A stretch of DNA of 64,000 bases, from assembly GCF_001411555.2 (NCBI RefSeq), contig NC_049904.1, positions 22,457,370 through 22,521,369 on the forward strand. Reading direction: 5' to 3'. This DNA comes from Juglans regia. Its lineage: Eukaryota; Streptophyta; Magnoliopsida; Fagales; Juglandaceae. A program made the position numbers and the translations under genes. Below, one piece after another: positions 32,230 through 44,363 of this stretch (positions within the stretch are counted from its first letter, which is position 1; every line of letters starts with the position of its first letter). The notes beneath the pieces are model-generated. The model was not told the DNA's origin and searched no databases. It saw only the letters and a program-made list of their open reading frames with translations.

Positions 32230-33036
32230 CCATTGACAAATTCAGAATGAGGAACATTTAAGTCAACCAGAAGGTAAAATAGCCATTGAATCTCACAAGT
32301 TGTAGATGCTAAAGCCCTGTATTCAGATTCAGTAGATGATCTGTTAACAGTAGATTGCTTCTTTGATTTCCAAGAGATAAGAGAATCTCCTGTAAAAACT
32401 ATGAAACCAGTCACACTTCTTCTAGTATCCAGGCAGCCACCCCAATCACTATCAGAATATGCTTTTAAATGTAAGGGAGATGTTGTAGACAATAAAATCC
32501 CTTGACCTGGTTTGGCTTTGATGTATAGAAGTACTCTCTCAGTAGCTTGAATATGTATGGTGCTACGAGTAGCCATAAATTGACTTAAGGCTTGAACTGA
32601 GTAAGCTAAATCAGGTCTGGTTATGGTGAGATACAGTAATCGACCAACAAGTCTTTTATATGAGGTAGGATCAAATAAGGGAGAAGAAGAATCACTTGCA
32701 CTTAGCTTTAGAGTGGATTCCATAGGAAAGGCTACTGGTTTGCGACCAGAAAAGCCACTGTCTTGCAAAATATCAAGAGCCTACTTCCTTTGACACAATG
32801 TGATACCCTTGGCTGATCTGGCTACTTCTATTCCCAACAAGTATTTTAAGTCTCCCAGATCCTTAATGGCAAAAGAATGATGTAAAAATTTCTTCACAAA
32901 ATTGATCTGATCGATGTTATCAGAAGCAAGAAAAACATCATCAACATATATGAGCAAAACTATAAAACCTATGGAGGTTTGTTTGATGAACAAAGATGAA
33001 TTTGATTTACCTTGAGTAAAACCATATTGAATCAAA
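32230..33036 (-). pseudogene. copia-3 RT second half and RNase H
   Basis: Continues the RT from 46152 after CACTA-2: IQYGFTQGKSNSSLF, LLIYVDDVFLASDN (the YVDD catalytic site), FAIKDLGDLKYLLGIEVARS. A TAG near 32780 interrupts it. Then RPDLAYSVQALSQFM and the RNase H residues in AYSDSDWGGCLDTRRSVTG and STESEYRALA. After VDLNVPHSE the sequence leaves copia and turns into unrecognised DNA (about 32229 downward), so the element is truncated. Confidence 0.9.
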
Positions 33037-33235
33037 CACTACAACAGAATGTGTATTTTGTGACAGAGGAAACTGTCACAAAAAAATGGCAAACCGTCAC
33101 TAAACATATTTGGTGACGGTTTGAAACCGTCACCATGACCGTCACGTAAAGTGCGTCACAGAAAACATTTGGTGACGGTTTACTGTTCAACCGTCACAAA
33201 AAATATTTTTAGTGACGGTTGGAAGTGTTCCGTTC
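33037..33235. repeat. CACTA-2 left terminal and subterminal repeats
   Basis: Dense array of GTGACGGTT and its complement AACCGTCAC with variants (TGTGACAG, GACCGTCACG), several within 200 bp and in both orientations. The right end at 46040-46151 has the same motif. This is the expected transposase-binding array. Confidence 0.85.
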
Positions 33236-33620
33236 GGTACAACGTTCGAACGTTCCTTTTTTGTGACGGTTATGAACTGTCACAGAAATCACGTTCGGAC
33301 GTTCGGACGTTATACCCGACCCGATTGGCGTTCGAATGAGAGAAGTTGACGTTTGTTGTATATCGTTCGAACGTATCATATTTACGTTCGCATGTTAATG
33401 CGTCCGAACGTTAATTACAATAAACGTTCGAATATTTGTTCGAACTTAAACGTAAATGTTCGGACGTTATTTCGAATGTAAACGAAGGAGCGTCCGAATG
33501 CAAGTTCTTTGTTCGAACGTTAGTCGGTTTAACGTTCGAATGATTCAATTGTATTTACGTTCGAACGTTTGGTACAGTGTGAACCAACGTTCGAACGATT
33601 TTTATTTACATTCGAACGTA
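33236..33620. repeat. CGTTCGAACG palindrome cluster 1
   Basis: Four exact CGTTCGAACG copies (near 33242, 33363, 33558, 33591) plus about ten one- or two-base variants such as CGTTCGGACGTT and CGTCCGAACGTT. The cluster lies just inside the left subterminal repeats and downstream of the TnpA stop codon. Confidence 0.9.
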
Positions 33621-33758
33621 CAGATCAGAAATACTAATTTCATAAAATTTAAAAACAAAATACCAATAGTATCATATTACATACCCAATTAAGAAGTAAC
33701 AATGTCTTATAAAAGTACAAAATTAGATATTAAAACTAGTCAGAAATATTGATAAAAT

Positions 33759-35443
33759 TTATTTCTTCTTTTTCCCTCGCCCACGGGGATTCTGTTGCAA
33801 CGACATAACACGCTCCATTTGCACCATCATCTCTCGTTGCACTTGCTCTTGCACTTCTCTGCGTATTCTTTCCTCCTGGTCTCTCTGTTGGTCCTGCAAA
33901 CGCGTCTCTAAATGAGACTGTCGTTCTAAGAGAGACTCTAACTCTTGCTGTCTCGACCTCATATACTCATTCTCACGCCGTGCAGCTTCTAAATCTGCTG
34001 TAAGATTATTAATTTGTGAAGCCGATGAGGTTGAGGAGGATGAACATTTATGCTTGATAGATCGTCCCAAACCTCTTGCCATACTAGACTGCGGCCCGAG
34101 CACTTGGGTGAATATGTCTATGTCACTAGGAGAGGATTCCGCAGAAGTCGACTGCATCTCCAACATTTTGTTCTGCAATTTAAAAGGTAATGATCGTAAA
34201 TAATTAGTAACGTATTAAAAGAAATAGAAATAAGAAATAAACTATTAAAATGTTCTATAAAAAATTTATTTAACAAAATTAACACTGCTTACATAATTAT
34301 CTGCAGCGACAGGATCCATCCACTCACTATGCTCATTAGTGTGAGCAGCAGCATAGACATGAACGAGGGAAAAGTTTTCAGGATCATCACGTTTCTAACA
34401 AAGCGACAATATTAGCAATTTTAAAAGATAATGTTAGTACTTATCAGAAAGAATATCAGGAAAATAAATGAATTCTATAATTTTTTAATTACCATTTTTT
34501 CAGCAAGACGGTGGAATGACCTTGAACCGGCACGATGGTGGACAGTCAGAACGGATCTATTCTGTGCATTTGTAGAACTCAAGTGCTACAAAATATATTA
34601 AAAATGTTAATTGTAATATGTATACATATAATGTATAAAACGAATATGAATGTAAATAATTTAAAGATATAAATGTAAAATACCTGATAATCTGGAGATG
34701 CGAAAAGATCACAACACTTTCTCCAATCATCTAACTTCATCTGCTGAAAAGGAGACTGCGCAGCCTCTTCCAACGTCTCAAACTTCTTGAAGTGGTCATG
34801 ACATCGTCCTTTGTGACGTCGGAATAGTGTAGCCATCAACTCATTCACGGTTCTCAAATCCTCGCTACGGCTAAAGTCGAGGTCGAATTCATCCTAACAA
34901 GGGAATCAGGTAAAAAATATAATAGATTAATCTAAGTGAAAAAAATGTACTGAAAAGTAAACTCACCAGCACACGACTTCGAATGTGCTCCTTAATCTCA
35001 TTCGGAACATCTCGCCATGAGCGCACATAAAATGGAGCATAAGCTCGAACTACTGTGCCAATATAGGAGGAAAGCGCTGCTGCACTATCATCCACTCCTC
35101 CAGTGGAATTATCAGGAATTGTGACCTTCAGTTTACCGTGCCTTCTATTTTTTTCAAGAGAGATTCCACGTGTATAGCCACGACCGCGACGTGCAGATGC
35201 ATCAACTACATGATAATAATAGATATACTATAATTATAATTATATAGTTATTGAGAAAAAATTATTAACTATATATATAATTATCAACGACAATATTTCC
35301 TTATTGGTAGGTGTCGACTGGCTGTTGTTCTCTTCTGTGTTAGCTTGATCTTCAGGAACGGATTCCTCGAGTGGGGAGTCCTCAATGGATTCAGGACTTG
35401 GACTTGGCGGAGGCACATTTCTTCGTTGTCGTTTTGGCGGCAT
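33759..35443 (-). CDS. CACTA-2 TnpA-like protein (Ptta/En-Spm type), six exons
   Basis: Minus-strand exons: 35443-about 35290, 35205-34967, 34893-34684, 34585-34493, 34394-34293, 34172-33759. Exons 2-6 have GT-AG introns and one continuous open frame. Exon 1 begins MPPKRQRRNVPPPSPSP and is Pro/Glu-rich; its donor is not clear because no GT follows the expected end. Exon 2 holds SLEKNRRHGKLKVTIP and RSWRDVP. Exon 3 holds FRRHKGRCHDHFKKFETL. Exon 6 has a long charged coiled coil (EAARRENEYMRSRQQEL onward) and ends GRGKKKK, a basic nuclear-localisation-like tail. Family members bind subterminal repeats of CACTA elements. It appears intact apart from the unclear exon 1 donor. An antisense overlap with another gene was not seen. 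Confidence 0.82.
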
Positions 35444-35544
35444 TCTTCAAAATAATTAATTATATCAAAGAAAATTAATTAGAAGAAATTATGAAAATTT
35501 AAGATATTTTATAGTCACCTATATAAATAAAATATTTAGTACTT

Positions 35545-38500
35545 TTACTCTTCAGATGAATTTTTCATAGTTGTTTCAGAATCTCCATCAATAACATCTT
35601 CATCATCATTATCCACCTCATGCCCGGATTCTGATTCGTATTCATCTTCTGACTCGTCTTCTTCATCTTCCTCCAAACTGACTTGAATTGAATGATCATT
35701 TAATACTGACGGGTCGAGATGTACGGGTGGGACATCATCTCTACACAAGGGGAGCAACTCGAGTGCACCGAGGTCAACAAACAAGTTAATACCCTCTCCA
35801 TCTTCCTGGTATGCCTCAACAATCGGATTGTCATCTTCATCTCCACTATTCTCGTAATCTGCACTCGTTCCTGCTTCATATATATTTCAAGGAACAAATT
35901 TTTGTACAACTCGCCAAGTTATCTCCCCACTATCTTCATCAGCACTTTTCATTGGATCAATCAAGTAATAGACTTGGGTAGCTTGACAAGCCAATACGAA
36001 TGGATCATCTTCGTACCATTTAGATGCAGTATTGACACTCGTAAAGGGATTATCCCTATGTATCGAAACCCGACCACCGCCTAGATCCCACCAATCACAT
36101 TTGAAGACATATGTTACAGACCCACCCAGATATTTCAATCCGATAATATCACGTATGACACCATAATAGTCAATATCATCTGTTCCATGACTCCCCTCGA
36201 CCAACACACCACAGTTTTGAGTCTTTCTATTACGTTCACGGTCCAAAGTATAGAATCTATAACCTCGAACCGTGCATGCAGTATATCGAAGTGCTCTATT
36301 TAAGGGACCACGGGCCAATGCATACAATTCAGAAGAAATTGATCCGGGATCACGAGCACTTTGTTCCAAAATCTAAAAATTGAAATAGTATATATTTATT
36401 ATTTTATTATCCAGAGTTAAAAATTTCACAATATAACATATATATAATTTTAGTTCATACACGTTCTTCAAACCATCCGGAAAATTCTTCCTCGTGTCTT
36501 GCCTCTATATTTTCTACGTCTTCCGTTCTAAGTTTGTCCATGTGGTCACTGTTATAACATATTGCAAAAGAAGTATATTTTGAGCACAACAATTCTAATT
36601 AATTTAAAGAAAACTATAATTATTCAAATAAATTAAATGACATACCTAAGATAATCATCAATCTCTCGGCAGTTATTTAGCACATACCACTGAACTTTAC
36701 CCAACTCTCCATCAATTAAATCGTAACATGTTTGTGCACCCAAGGGTCGTACATTCTGGGAAAACACTGATAGCTCACGAGGAGGCGGAGTAGCAAGATT
36801 AGCATTTCGCTCTTGACGACTAAATCGTGTCTCAACACCACGAAGATATAGAGAGCAAAATGTTAACCATTCATCGTGTATATAAGCCTCTGCTATTGAA
36901 CCCTCAGCTTTGGCTTTATTCCCAACAGTGCGCTTCAATCGACCCAAATATCTTTCAACTGGATACATCCAACGGAACTGCACCGGTCCACCCAGAAGTA
37001 CCTCTCGCGGTAAATGTATTGCTAAATGGACCATGACATCAAAAAATGATAGTGGAAAGATCTGCTCGAATTTACATAGTATAGTAGCAATGTCTTCTTC
37101 CAATTTCGACAACACATCTCGATTTACTACCCGAGCGCACAAATCCTTGAAAAACATACATAGTTCAGATATGGCGACACGTACATTAGATGTCAGCTTC
37201 CCACGAATTCCCAAAGGTAATAACTTCTGCAAAAATACGTGACAATCATGACTTTTCAATCCATTGATTTTCCAATCATCAGGACTCACGCATCTACCAA
37301 TATTTGAAGCATAACCATCTGGCAACTTCACACCTTGCAACCATTTACAGAAATCAATCCTCTCCTCCCTCGTCATCGTAAAACATGCATGCGGCATGAC
37401 CACCCTGTTGCCTTCCACCCGCAAATGCAGATTATGTTTAATTCCCATTTTCTCAAGATCTTTCCTCCTCTTGATCGTGTCTTTCGTCTTTTTGTTAATA
37501 CTCATCAATGTACCCAGTATATTATCACAAATATTCTTCTCTATGTGCATTACATCCAAACTATGTCGCAACTTGCATGACGACCAATACGGCAAATCAA
37601 AAAAAATACTACGTTTTGTCCAATTCAATTCTGATACGGCTCGTTTTCTCTTGTTCTTTCCCCAACCTTTGCCAAAATTGTTCGCTCTAACATGTTGCAG
37701 TTGTTCCACTATCTCTTCTCCAGACAACTCTTTTGGTGCAATCCTATCCTCTACTCTCCCATCAAACTTGGCACATTCTCTTCTCCATGCATGATTTGCT
37801 GGTAAATAACGTCGATGACACATGAAACACAACTTCTGAGAAAATTTTAGCCACTCACTAGCAGTTTCTTTATTACATGTCGGACACGCTAACTTCCCTT
37901 TCGTACTCCAGCCGGAAAGATTCCCATACGCCGGAAAATCATTTATGGTCCACATTACCGCAGCATGCATCTGAAAAGATGTCGACTTAGATGCATCATA
38001 AGTTCTAACCCCTGTTTCCCATAACTCTTTCAGCTCTTCAATCAACGGCAGCATGAATACGTCAATATCATTCCCAGGTGATCTAGGGCCAGGGATGAGT
38101 AAAGTTAACAAAAAGTTTGGCGCCTTCATGCACCTCCATGGTGGAAGATTGTACGGAATCAATACAACGGGCCAAGTGCTATAACTTGTACTCATATTCC
38201 CAAAAGGGTTGAATCCATAGGTTGTGAGTCCCAGGAACACGTTCCGAGCTTCTAACCCGAACTCTGGATACTGATTATCGAAAGACTGCCACGCAAGTGA
38301 ATCAGCCGGATGCCTCATATACCCGTCATTCTTAACTCTTTTCTCCTCGTGCCACCTCATATCATGAGCTGTTTTCTTACACATATATAGTCTTTGCAAC
38401 CTAGGTTTCAAGGGAAAATACCGCAACACCTTAACCGGCACGTTTTTCTTACCTTTCCACCTCGACTCTCCACATACAGGACATGCTTGTTTCTCCTCGT

Positions 38501-39194
38501 TCTCCTTCTAGAACAATACACAATCATTCTTGCATGCATGTATGGACTTGTACTCAAATCCTAATCCCTTTCTCAACTGTTTCGCTTCATAAAAGTTCTT
38601 AGGCAATGTAGACCCTTCGGGAAGCACCTCGTTAAATAAGTCCAATACCATGTTTATTGCTTTCGTCGACATCCCACACAATGATTTTATGTGAAGCAAC
38701 CGCACAATAAATGACATTTTGGAATGTTTTGTACAACCTGGGTAAAGCTCACGCTTTGCATCTTCCTACAGTAAAGGAAAATTTTCACAATCAGTCCCTG
38801 ATCCACCACTTGAGGCATTGTCGTTAACCTCATCCATAAACATCCCAGCTCCAATGTCACCCAACATCTCCTCCATCTCATCATGCTCATAATCATCATC
38901 CATGTGCCGTAAATAATTGTGATGATCGACCAATACATCTGCTGACCCTTTATACCGCTCACCATGCAGTACCCATCGCGTATACCCCAGATCCATACCG
39001 TTCACAAATATATGACGCTCTACTTCATCCAATCCTATCGCACACAAATTTTTACACCCTCGACATGGACACTTAATGTAACCACGACTATCAGCAGAGG
39101 CCCGTGCAAAATCAATGAAAGTTCTTACTCCACATGCATAGGGTACGTAATCCTTTCCAAGTCTATCGCCCAGACGCATCCAATTTTTATCCAT
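35545..39194 (-). pseudogene. CACTA-2 TnpD-type transposase, nearly intact with three nonsense codons
   Basis: Starts MDKNWMRLGDRLGKDYV with a Cys-rich Transpos_assoc domain (KCPCRGCKN). The core runs from 38507 to 36650: CPVCGESRW, LRYFPLKPRLQRLYM, YGFNPFGNMSTSYSTWPVVL, PGPRSPGNDIDVFMLPL, SLDVMHIEKNICDNIL, then DUF4218-like MVHLAIHLPREV and QFRWMYPVERYL. Introns with GT-AG ends separate this from a small exon (about 36551-36463, DHMDKLRTEDVENIEARH) and the DUF4216-like exon from 36372 (FKCDWWDLGGG, PFVLACQATQVYYL). An acidic tail ends EETTMKNSSEE-like near 35545. Stops: TAG near 38766 (possibly removed by splicing at CTGTAG), TAG near 38508 where family members have Trp, and TGA near 35889. 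Otherwise no frameshift was seen over about 1,100 codons. Confidence 0.9.
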
Positions 39195-39551
39195 TTCTAA
39201 AAACATCCAGATATTAATAACACGTATATTGAAAATTCACATGCATGTCTTGCCTCCAATTCTCATTACTTTTTTGATAAGGTAGTTGGTCCTATTCCAT
39301 TCGAGATTATATTCTCCATATTACACAAATCTCGTCACTCTACTAATTTCCACGTTAGTAGAAATTCCGGCAGCACCTCCCCATAATTCTCCAAGTATAC
39401 ATGTTCAAATATTGTGATTGTGACCCTACGAACAGTATACCCGAAGAACAATAGAAGAAGATACCGTAACTTCATATTAAACGTGGAAAGTAGCGAGTAA
39501 CAAAAATGTGTAATACAGATAATATAATCTCAAACTGTCCACACTGGACAA

Positions 39552-39593
39552 TTCAGGAATCAGTGGACACATAAATGTACACTGATTCCCGAA
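39552..39593. repeat. short inverted repeat
   Basis: Arms TTCAGGAATCAGTG (39552-39565) and CACTGATTCCCGAA (39580-39593) pair with one mismatch around a 14-nt loop. Confidence 0.85.
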
Positions 39594-39752
39594 CGGGTCT
39601 AAGGATATTTATGCAATGTCACACGCATCTAGCAAAAAATCATACTAACAATGTCTCCATGTTGTTTACATTAACAATGTCACCTTCAAGTAGTGTTATA
39701 TTGTTAAATTAAAGAGAGATGGAAGATAATTATGTGACCCTAAGTTTCGTGC

Positions 39753-39931
39753 CTTGTACACAACGAGGGAGAATTATCTTGAAGAAATGTTTAAATTTTT
39801 AGTCTAATTACTTAACCGTCACAAACTGTCCGACCTTGACAACTCTCAAGGCCGGAAAGACTATGACAGTCAAGCAATGAAATTAAAATTTCAACATTTC
39901 TTCAAGATAATATTTCCTCGTTGTGTACAAG
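39753..39931. repeat. long imperfect foldback (about 180 nt)
   Basis: The left arm starts CTTGTACACAACGAGG and continues ATTATCTTGAAGAAATGTT. The right arm, 39881-39931, is its reverse complement with few mismatches and ends CCTCGTTGTGTACAAG. The interior continues to pair: CTGTCCGACCTTGA with TCAAGGCCGG, then GACAGT. The only loop is near CAACTC at 39840. It looks like a single long hairpin, of the size of a young plant miRNA precursor or a MITE. Confidence 0.85.
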
Positions 39932-41324
39932 ATCATCATTCTTAAAGTATAATTTTAATTGATATACTTAATTTCAAAAGTTATACTATAATTTTAATTA
40001 TTATAATTCGTAAATAGTTACTTTTATGCTTGTTATTACTTATATATTATTATAAATATTTAATTATCATACGAATATTTCAATGGTTATACAATAATTT
40101 TAATTATTATAATTATTAAAGAGTTACTTTTATGCTTGTACTCTCATTCTAATTGCTAAACTGATCAAACTCCAAAGCTTTAACTAATATGGCATAAATT
40201 TATCTTTATCTATTTTATTTATATCTAATATCTATATTAGATTATTTATATATATTTTTATAATAATAAAATAATATTAATTTATATTTTTAAAAATTTA
40301 AATTATTATATTTTATTATATTTTACCTATATGTTATTTAGTAATAATATTAGAACACAAAAAAAACTGCTGCAACCAAATCATAATAGGAAATAACCAA
40401 ATCATAATAGGAAATAAGAAAGAAAATATTTTTTTATTTCTTTATGCTATGTTACAGTAACTATCAAATTTGACTCACAACACTAACTTAGTAGCAAAAA
40501 ATCATCTCCTTTTACATTTGCATAATCCAATGCAATACATTTTAAGATTACATTAATCAAACACCCTATTAAATTTGCATTTACATCATCCAATGAGAAT
40601 GATCCGACCTCCATTATTTTCGACTTTATCACTTTAACCAACATGAGGGACACACTGCTGATCACGCACAATGAGTATTTTGTTAATTAAAACATCTTCA
40701 ACAACGTTTCCAAACCAATGTTAAAGAACTCGATCCTGACCCTTAATATTCCTTAATCCCATCAGTACTTTCTAACCCTTGGTAACGATCTGCCTGTGTT
40801 TCTCCAGCAACTCAACAAATTTATCAACGTTGAGTTGAAATAAACACAATATTTCAAATTTATATCACAACATATTTAGAATAACTCACAAACTATTTAC
40901 AAACTATACAAACAATAATCACAATATGATAAAGAGTAAGCATCAAATCACAACAACATATTGATAAAGTTTAGAAATATACCTAGCACTCACAATATCC
41001 TCTTACAAATCAAAATTTTCAAACTTCCCAAAACAAGCAATCCTTCAAAAAAATACAACACAAACTTATTAGAAATATTCTATAACAAAAACACATTCTA
41101 TAAATATCATAAAATTTAAATAAAGACAAGAAATAAAAATATTATCTTACCAAAACTCAACTCTCTCTTACTCTCTAACTCAACTCTCTCTCACTCTAAC
41201 TCTCTCTCTCTCTCTCTAATCTCTCTCTCGCTCTCTCTCTCTCTCTCTTTCTCTTTCTGTTGCGCGCACGGGAGAAGAAGAAATAATGGGCATCCTCCCG
41301 TGCGCGTACTGATTAAGTTCTAAA

Positions 41325-41790
41325 ATTATTAGTTTAAACGTTCGAACGTTAACTTTAAACGTCCGAACGTTAATTCTAAAATTATTCCCGCCCAGAACGT
41401 TCGGACGTTTAAAATACACGTTCGAACGTACCCTTCTTATGATATAACATGAAATCTAGCGGGAAAGTTCCCGCACTTTCCTCATATATGTTCGAATGTA
41501 TCACAATTTCTCGTTCGAACGTTTGTAGATTTATAGATAAACGTTCGAACATACTACTTAAACGTCCGAACGTACATTTCATGAAAGTGTTACCATATTT
41601 GAGCGGGAAATCTCCCGCACTAATTTGACTAACGTTCGAACGTTGACGGATTTGATGTTCGAACGTATAGTATAAACGTCCTTACGTCTAAATAATCACA
41701 CAGATATTAAACATCGAGCGGGAAAATTCCCGCCTCTTACTTTAACGTTCGAACGTTAACTTCAAACGTTCGAACGTAATATTCCTATTA
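41325..41790. repeat. CGTTCGAACG palindrome cluster 2
   Basis: About six exact copies, for example near 41339, 41419, 41515, 41634, 41745 and 41768, with variants between. Between them a second motif, AGCGGGAAANTNCCCGC, recurs: near 41460-41475, 41603-41618 and 41717-41732, itself a small inverted repeat (GCGGGAA..TTCCCGC). Confidence 0.9.
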
Positions 41791-43230
41791 TACTTAACTT
41801 ATAATATAATATATATACTACATTGTATAGTATTTTTTGCATAATATAATTTATATATTATGCACAAAATATGTGTTTTTCTAAATTACTTATATTTATA
41901 CTAGTTAAATAATATATTTATACTATAATATTAAGACTAAATTTACTAATAATAGTTTAGTATATGACTATATGTAAATATCATACTACTAAAAATTTAC
42001 AATATTACTACCATGTTGTTCTAAATTACTAATGTATAAATATAATAGCATGTAATACTAATGTATATATAATATACTATAAACACTAAGATGCATAATA
42101 ACATCAACATGTAATATTGTAATACATATACTAATGGATAAACACTAATCTATAAATTTATAATAACATATAATACTAATGTATAATAACTAAAGTATTA
42201 TTCATATCAATTTTATATAACAATATCTTGTATTAATTATATTTTTTGACCTAATAAATTCTCAACATATTCATTTTGATAAATATATTAGTAATTCTAA
42301 TATACATTAGTATAATAATTAGATTTATGGCCTAATACTAATACTATTAGTAAACCACTTTAAGCCTATATATAAATTACTATATAAAGCACTATAGTAT
42401 TAATTACTAATACTATATTACTATGTGATACTATTAACTATAGTGATATATTAGTATTAGACATTAGTATACTAATACTATCAGTGATATAGCTAGTGTA
42501 ATATAATAATATTTATACTAATACTATTATATAGTTATACTAAATTAAAATCACTATAGCAAATATTAATATATAGTTATGCTAATCGCTATAACTAATA
42601 CTAATACTAATATAGACTACAGTTATAACTTATAGTATTATAACTTATACTAATATATTATATAGTTATACTAAATCACTATAACTAATACTAATATAGT
42701 TATACTAATCACTATAATAGTGATATAGTATTAATATCACTATTAGTATAATACTATAATATATAGTATTAATAATAACTAATACTAATATAATTATTAG
42801 TATAACTAATATTTATATAATATATATATCAAGTATAAGAGATTAGAGATTTAATATATATATATATCAAGTATATTAGTTTATTATTAATATTTCGGTG
42901 CTTTTTTTTTAATATTCATATATAATAATATATATCATATATTTTTTTTTATAAATTTTCATATATATATAATATATAAAATAGATTTATATTAGTTAGT
43001 ATACTACTATACAATACGGCGTCGTTTCTATTGCAATAGGACTTTCTTTTTAATTTTTGAATGCATGTTATTATGTTACTTGTTTTATTTAGTTGTATTT
43101 CTTGTTATAATCAAAAGTTTAATTAATTTAGATTGTAATGTTGAGAAAATTGAAATTTAAAAGCTCACAAATTTTTTTTAAAAAAAAAAGTGGGTCAAAT
43201 ATGAAGTTAAAAAAGATAAAAAAAAATAAT
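41791..43230. other. extremely AT-rich spacer
   Basis: About 1.4 kb of low-complexity sequence built from TAATACTAATATA-type words. No gene is recognised. It separates the minus-strand TnpA/TnpD half of CACTA-2 from the plus-strand gene. Confidence 0.6.
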
Positions 43231-43236
43231 AAAAAA

Positions 43237-43281
43237 ATCCGACTCCGCTCCGACAAGTCGGAGTCGGAGTCGGAGCGGATT
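43237..43281. repeat. GC-rich TCGGAG hairpin in AT-rich spacer
   Basis: ACTCCGCTCCGAC, a short AAG loop, then three units of TCGGAG. The arms pair over about 12 bp with a one-base bulge. It stands out as the only GC-rich block in this spacer. Confidence 0.8.
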
Positions 43282-43404
43282 TTATATATTGCTCAACTTT
43301 ATAGATATAAGAAGCACTCACAAAAAAACCAATAATCTAATTGTCAATAATATTATATAACATCCTAATATATAACTTAAACATTTATAATATAATATAT
43401 TATA

Positions 43405-44300
43405 TTGACTAACGTTCGAACGTAATAATAAGTACGTTCGAACGTTCTATGTATATAAGGTCAAAACCGAACGTCGAAACACATTTCCCTGCCCGTATCC
43501 ATCGTCTTCTCCGTTATTTGCCGCCACGCCGCCGTCAACTCCGCCACAACCGTCACTAAAAGGTAGGCATTCATCTTTTATGCAAATAACATGTATTTTA
43601 TTGAGATTTAGATTGACATTTGGATTGAGTTTGGTTTAAAACCGGATAAATATTACCGGATTTTCAACTTCATTTTCCGGCCACCACGACCAGTCATTGG
43701 CCGAATAGTCACCGTAGAAATGTTTCTTGAAGTGTATACTTCATTTACATGGTGACATTTCGGCATTTAGACCCTTGTAGAGAAATTTTCGAGATTTCAA
43801 TAATGGCTGAGTCGACTCAGCCATTCTGCGTCGAAACGTTCGAACGTTTCACCAAGACATTCGAACGTACGACGTTTAAATTACCGAGCCGTTACGGCTT
43901 CCACGTTCGAACGTTAATCGTCTTACATTCGGACGTGAATATTATTAAACGACATACGTTCGAACGTTAATATTTACTTTCGCACGTAAATCACATACGG
44001 TCGGACGTTTAATTATAACATCCGAACGTAGTGATTTTCTACATTATTCATGCTTCGACGTTCGGACGTTCATATTTACGTTCACACGTAAAACAAATAC
44101 GTTCGAACTTAAATTCGAACGTATTTGTTTACTGCTTATGTTCGAACGTACATCTGTACATTCGAACGTATTTGTTTTACGTTTGAACGTAAATTTATTT
44201 ACATTATTTTACGTGCGAACGTATAAGTTAACGTCCGAACGTTTTTATCTTTAACGTTCGAACGTTAAAGATAGAACGTTCGAACGTTAATCCAGAGCAT
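43405..44300. repeat. CGTTCGAACG palindrome cluster 3
   Basis: About seven exact copies, for example near 43412, 43437, 43836, 43904, 43960, 44262 and 44277, and over a dozen variants. It covers the presumed promoter and first intron of the plus-strand gene at 44364-45546. Confidence 0.9.
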
Positions 44301-44363
44301 CTTAAAATTAATACAAAAAAATGCATTATTCTAAATAATTTTTTTTTCCTTTTCTATTTTCAG

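Larger units (their letters stand above)
39207..41324. other. CACTA-2 region upstream of TnpD
   Basis: AT-rich presumed promoter and leader of the transposase gene. It holds two foldback sequences listed separately, and a (TC)n-rich stretch near 41160-41260 that could be leader DNA. No coding exon was recognised. Confidence 0.45.

Noticed and set aside
33236..33620. CRISPR-like array of short repeats
   Set aside because: Copies are palindromic, irregularly spaced, degenerate and in a plant CACTA element.
36910..37794. Plus-strand frames opposite TnpD
   Set aside because: Shadows of a clear minus-strand transposase.
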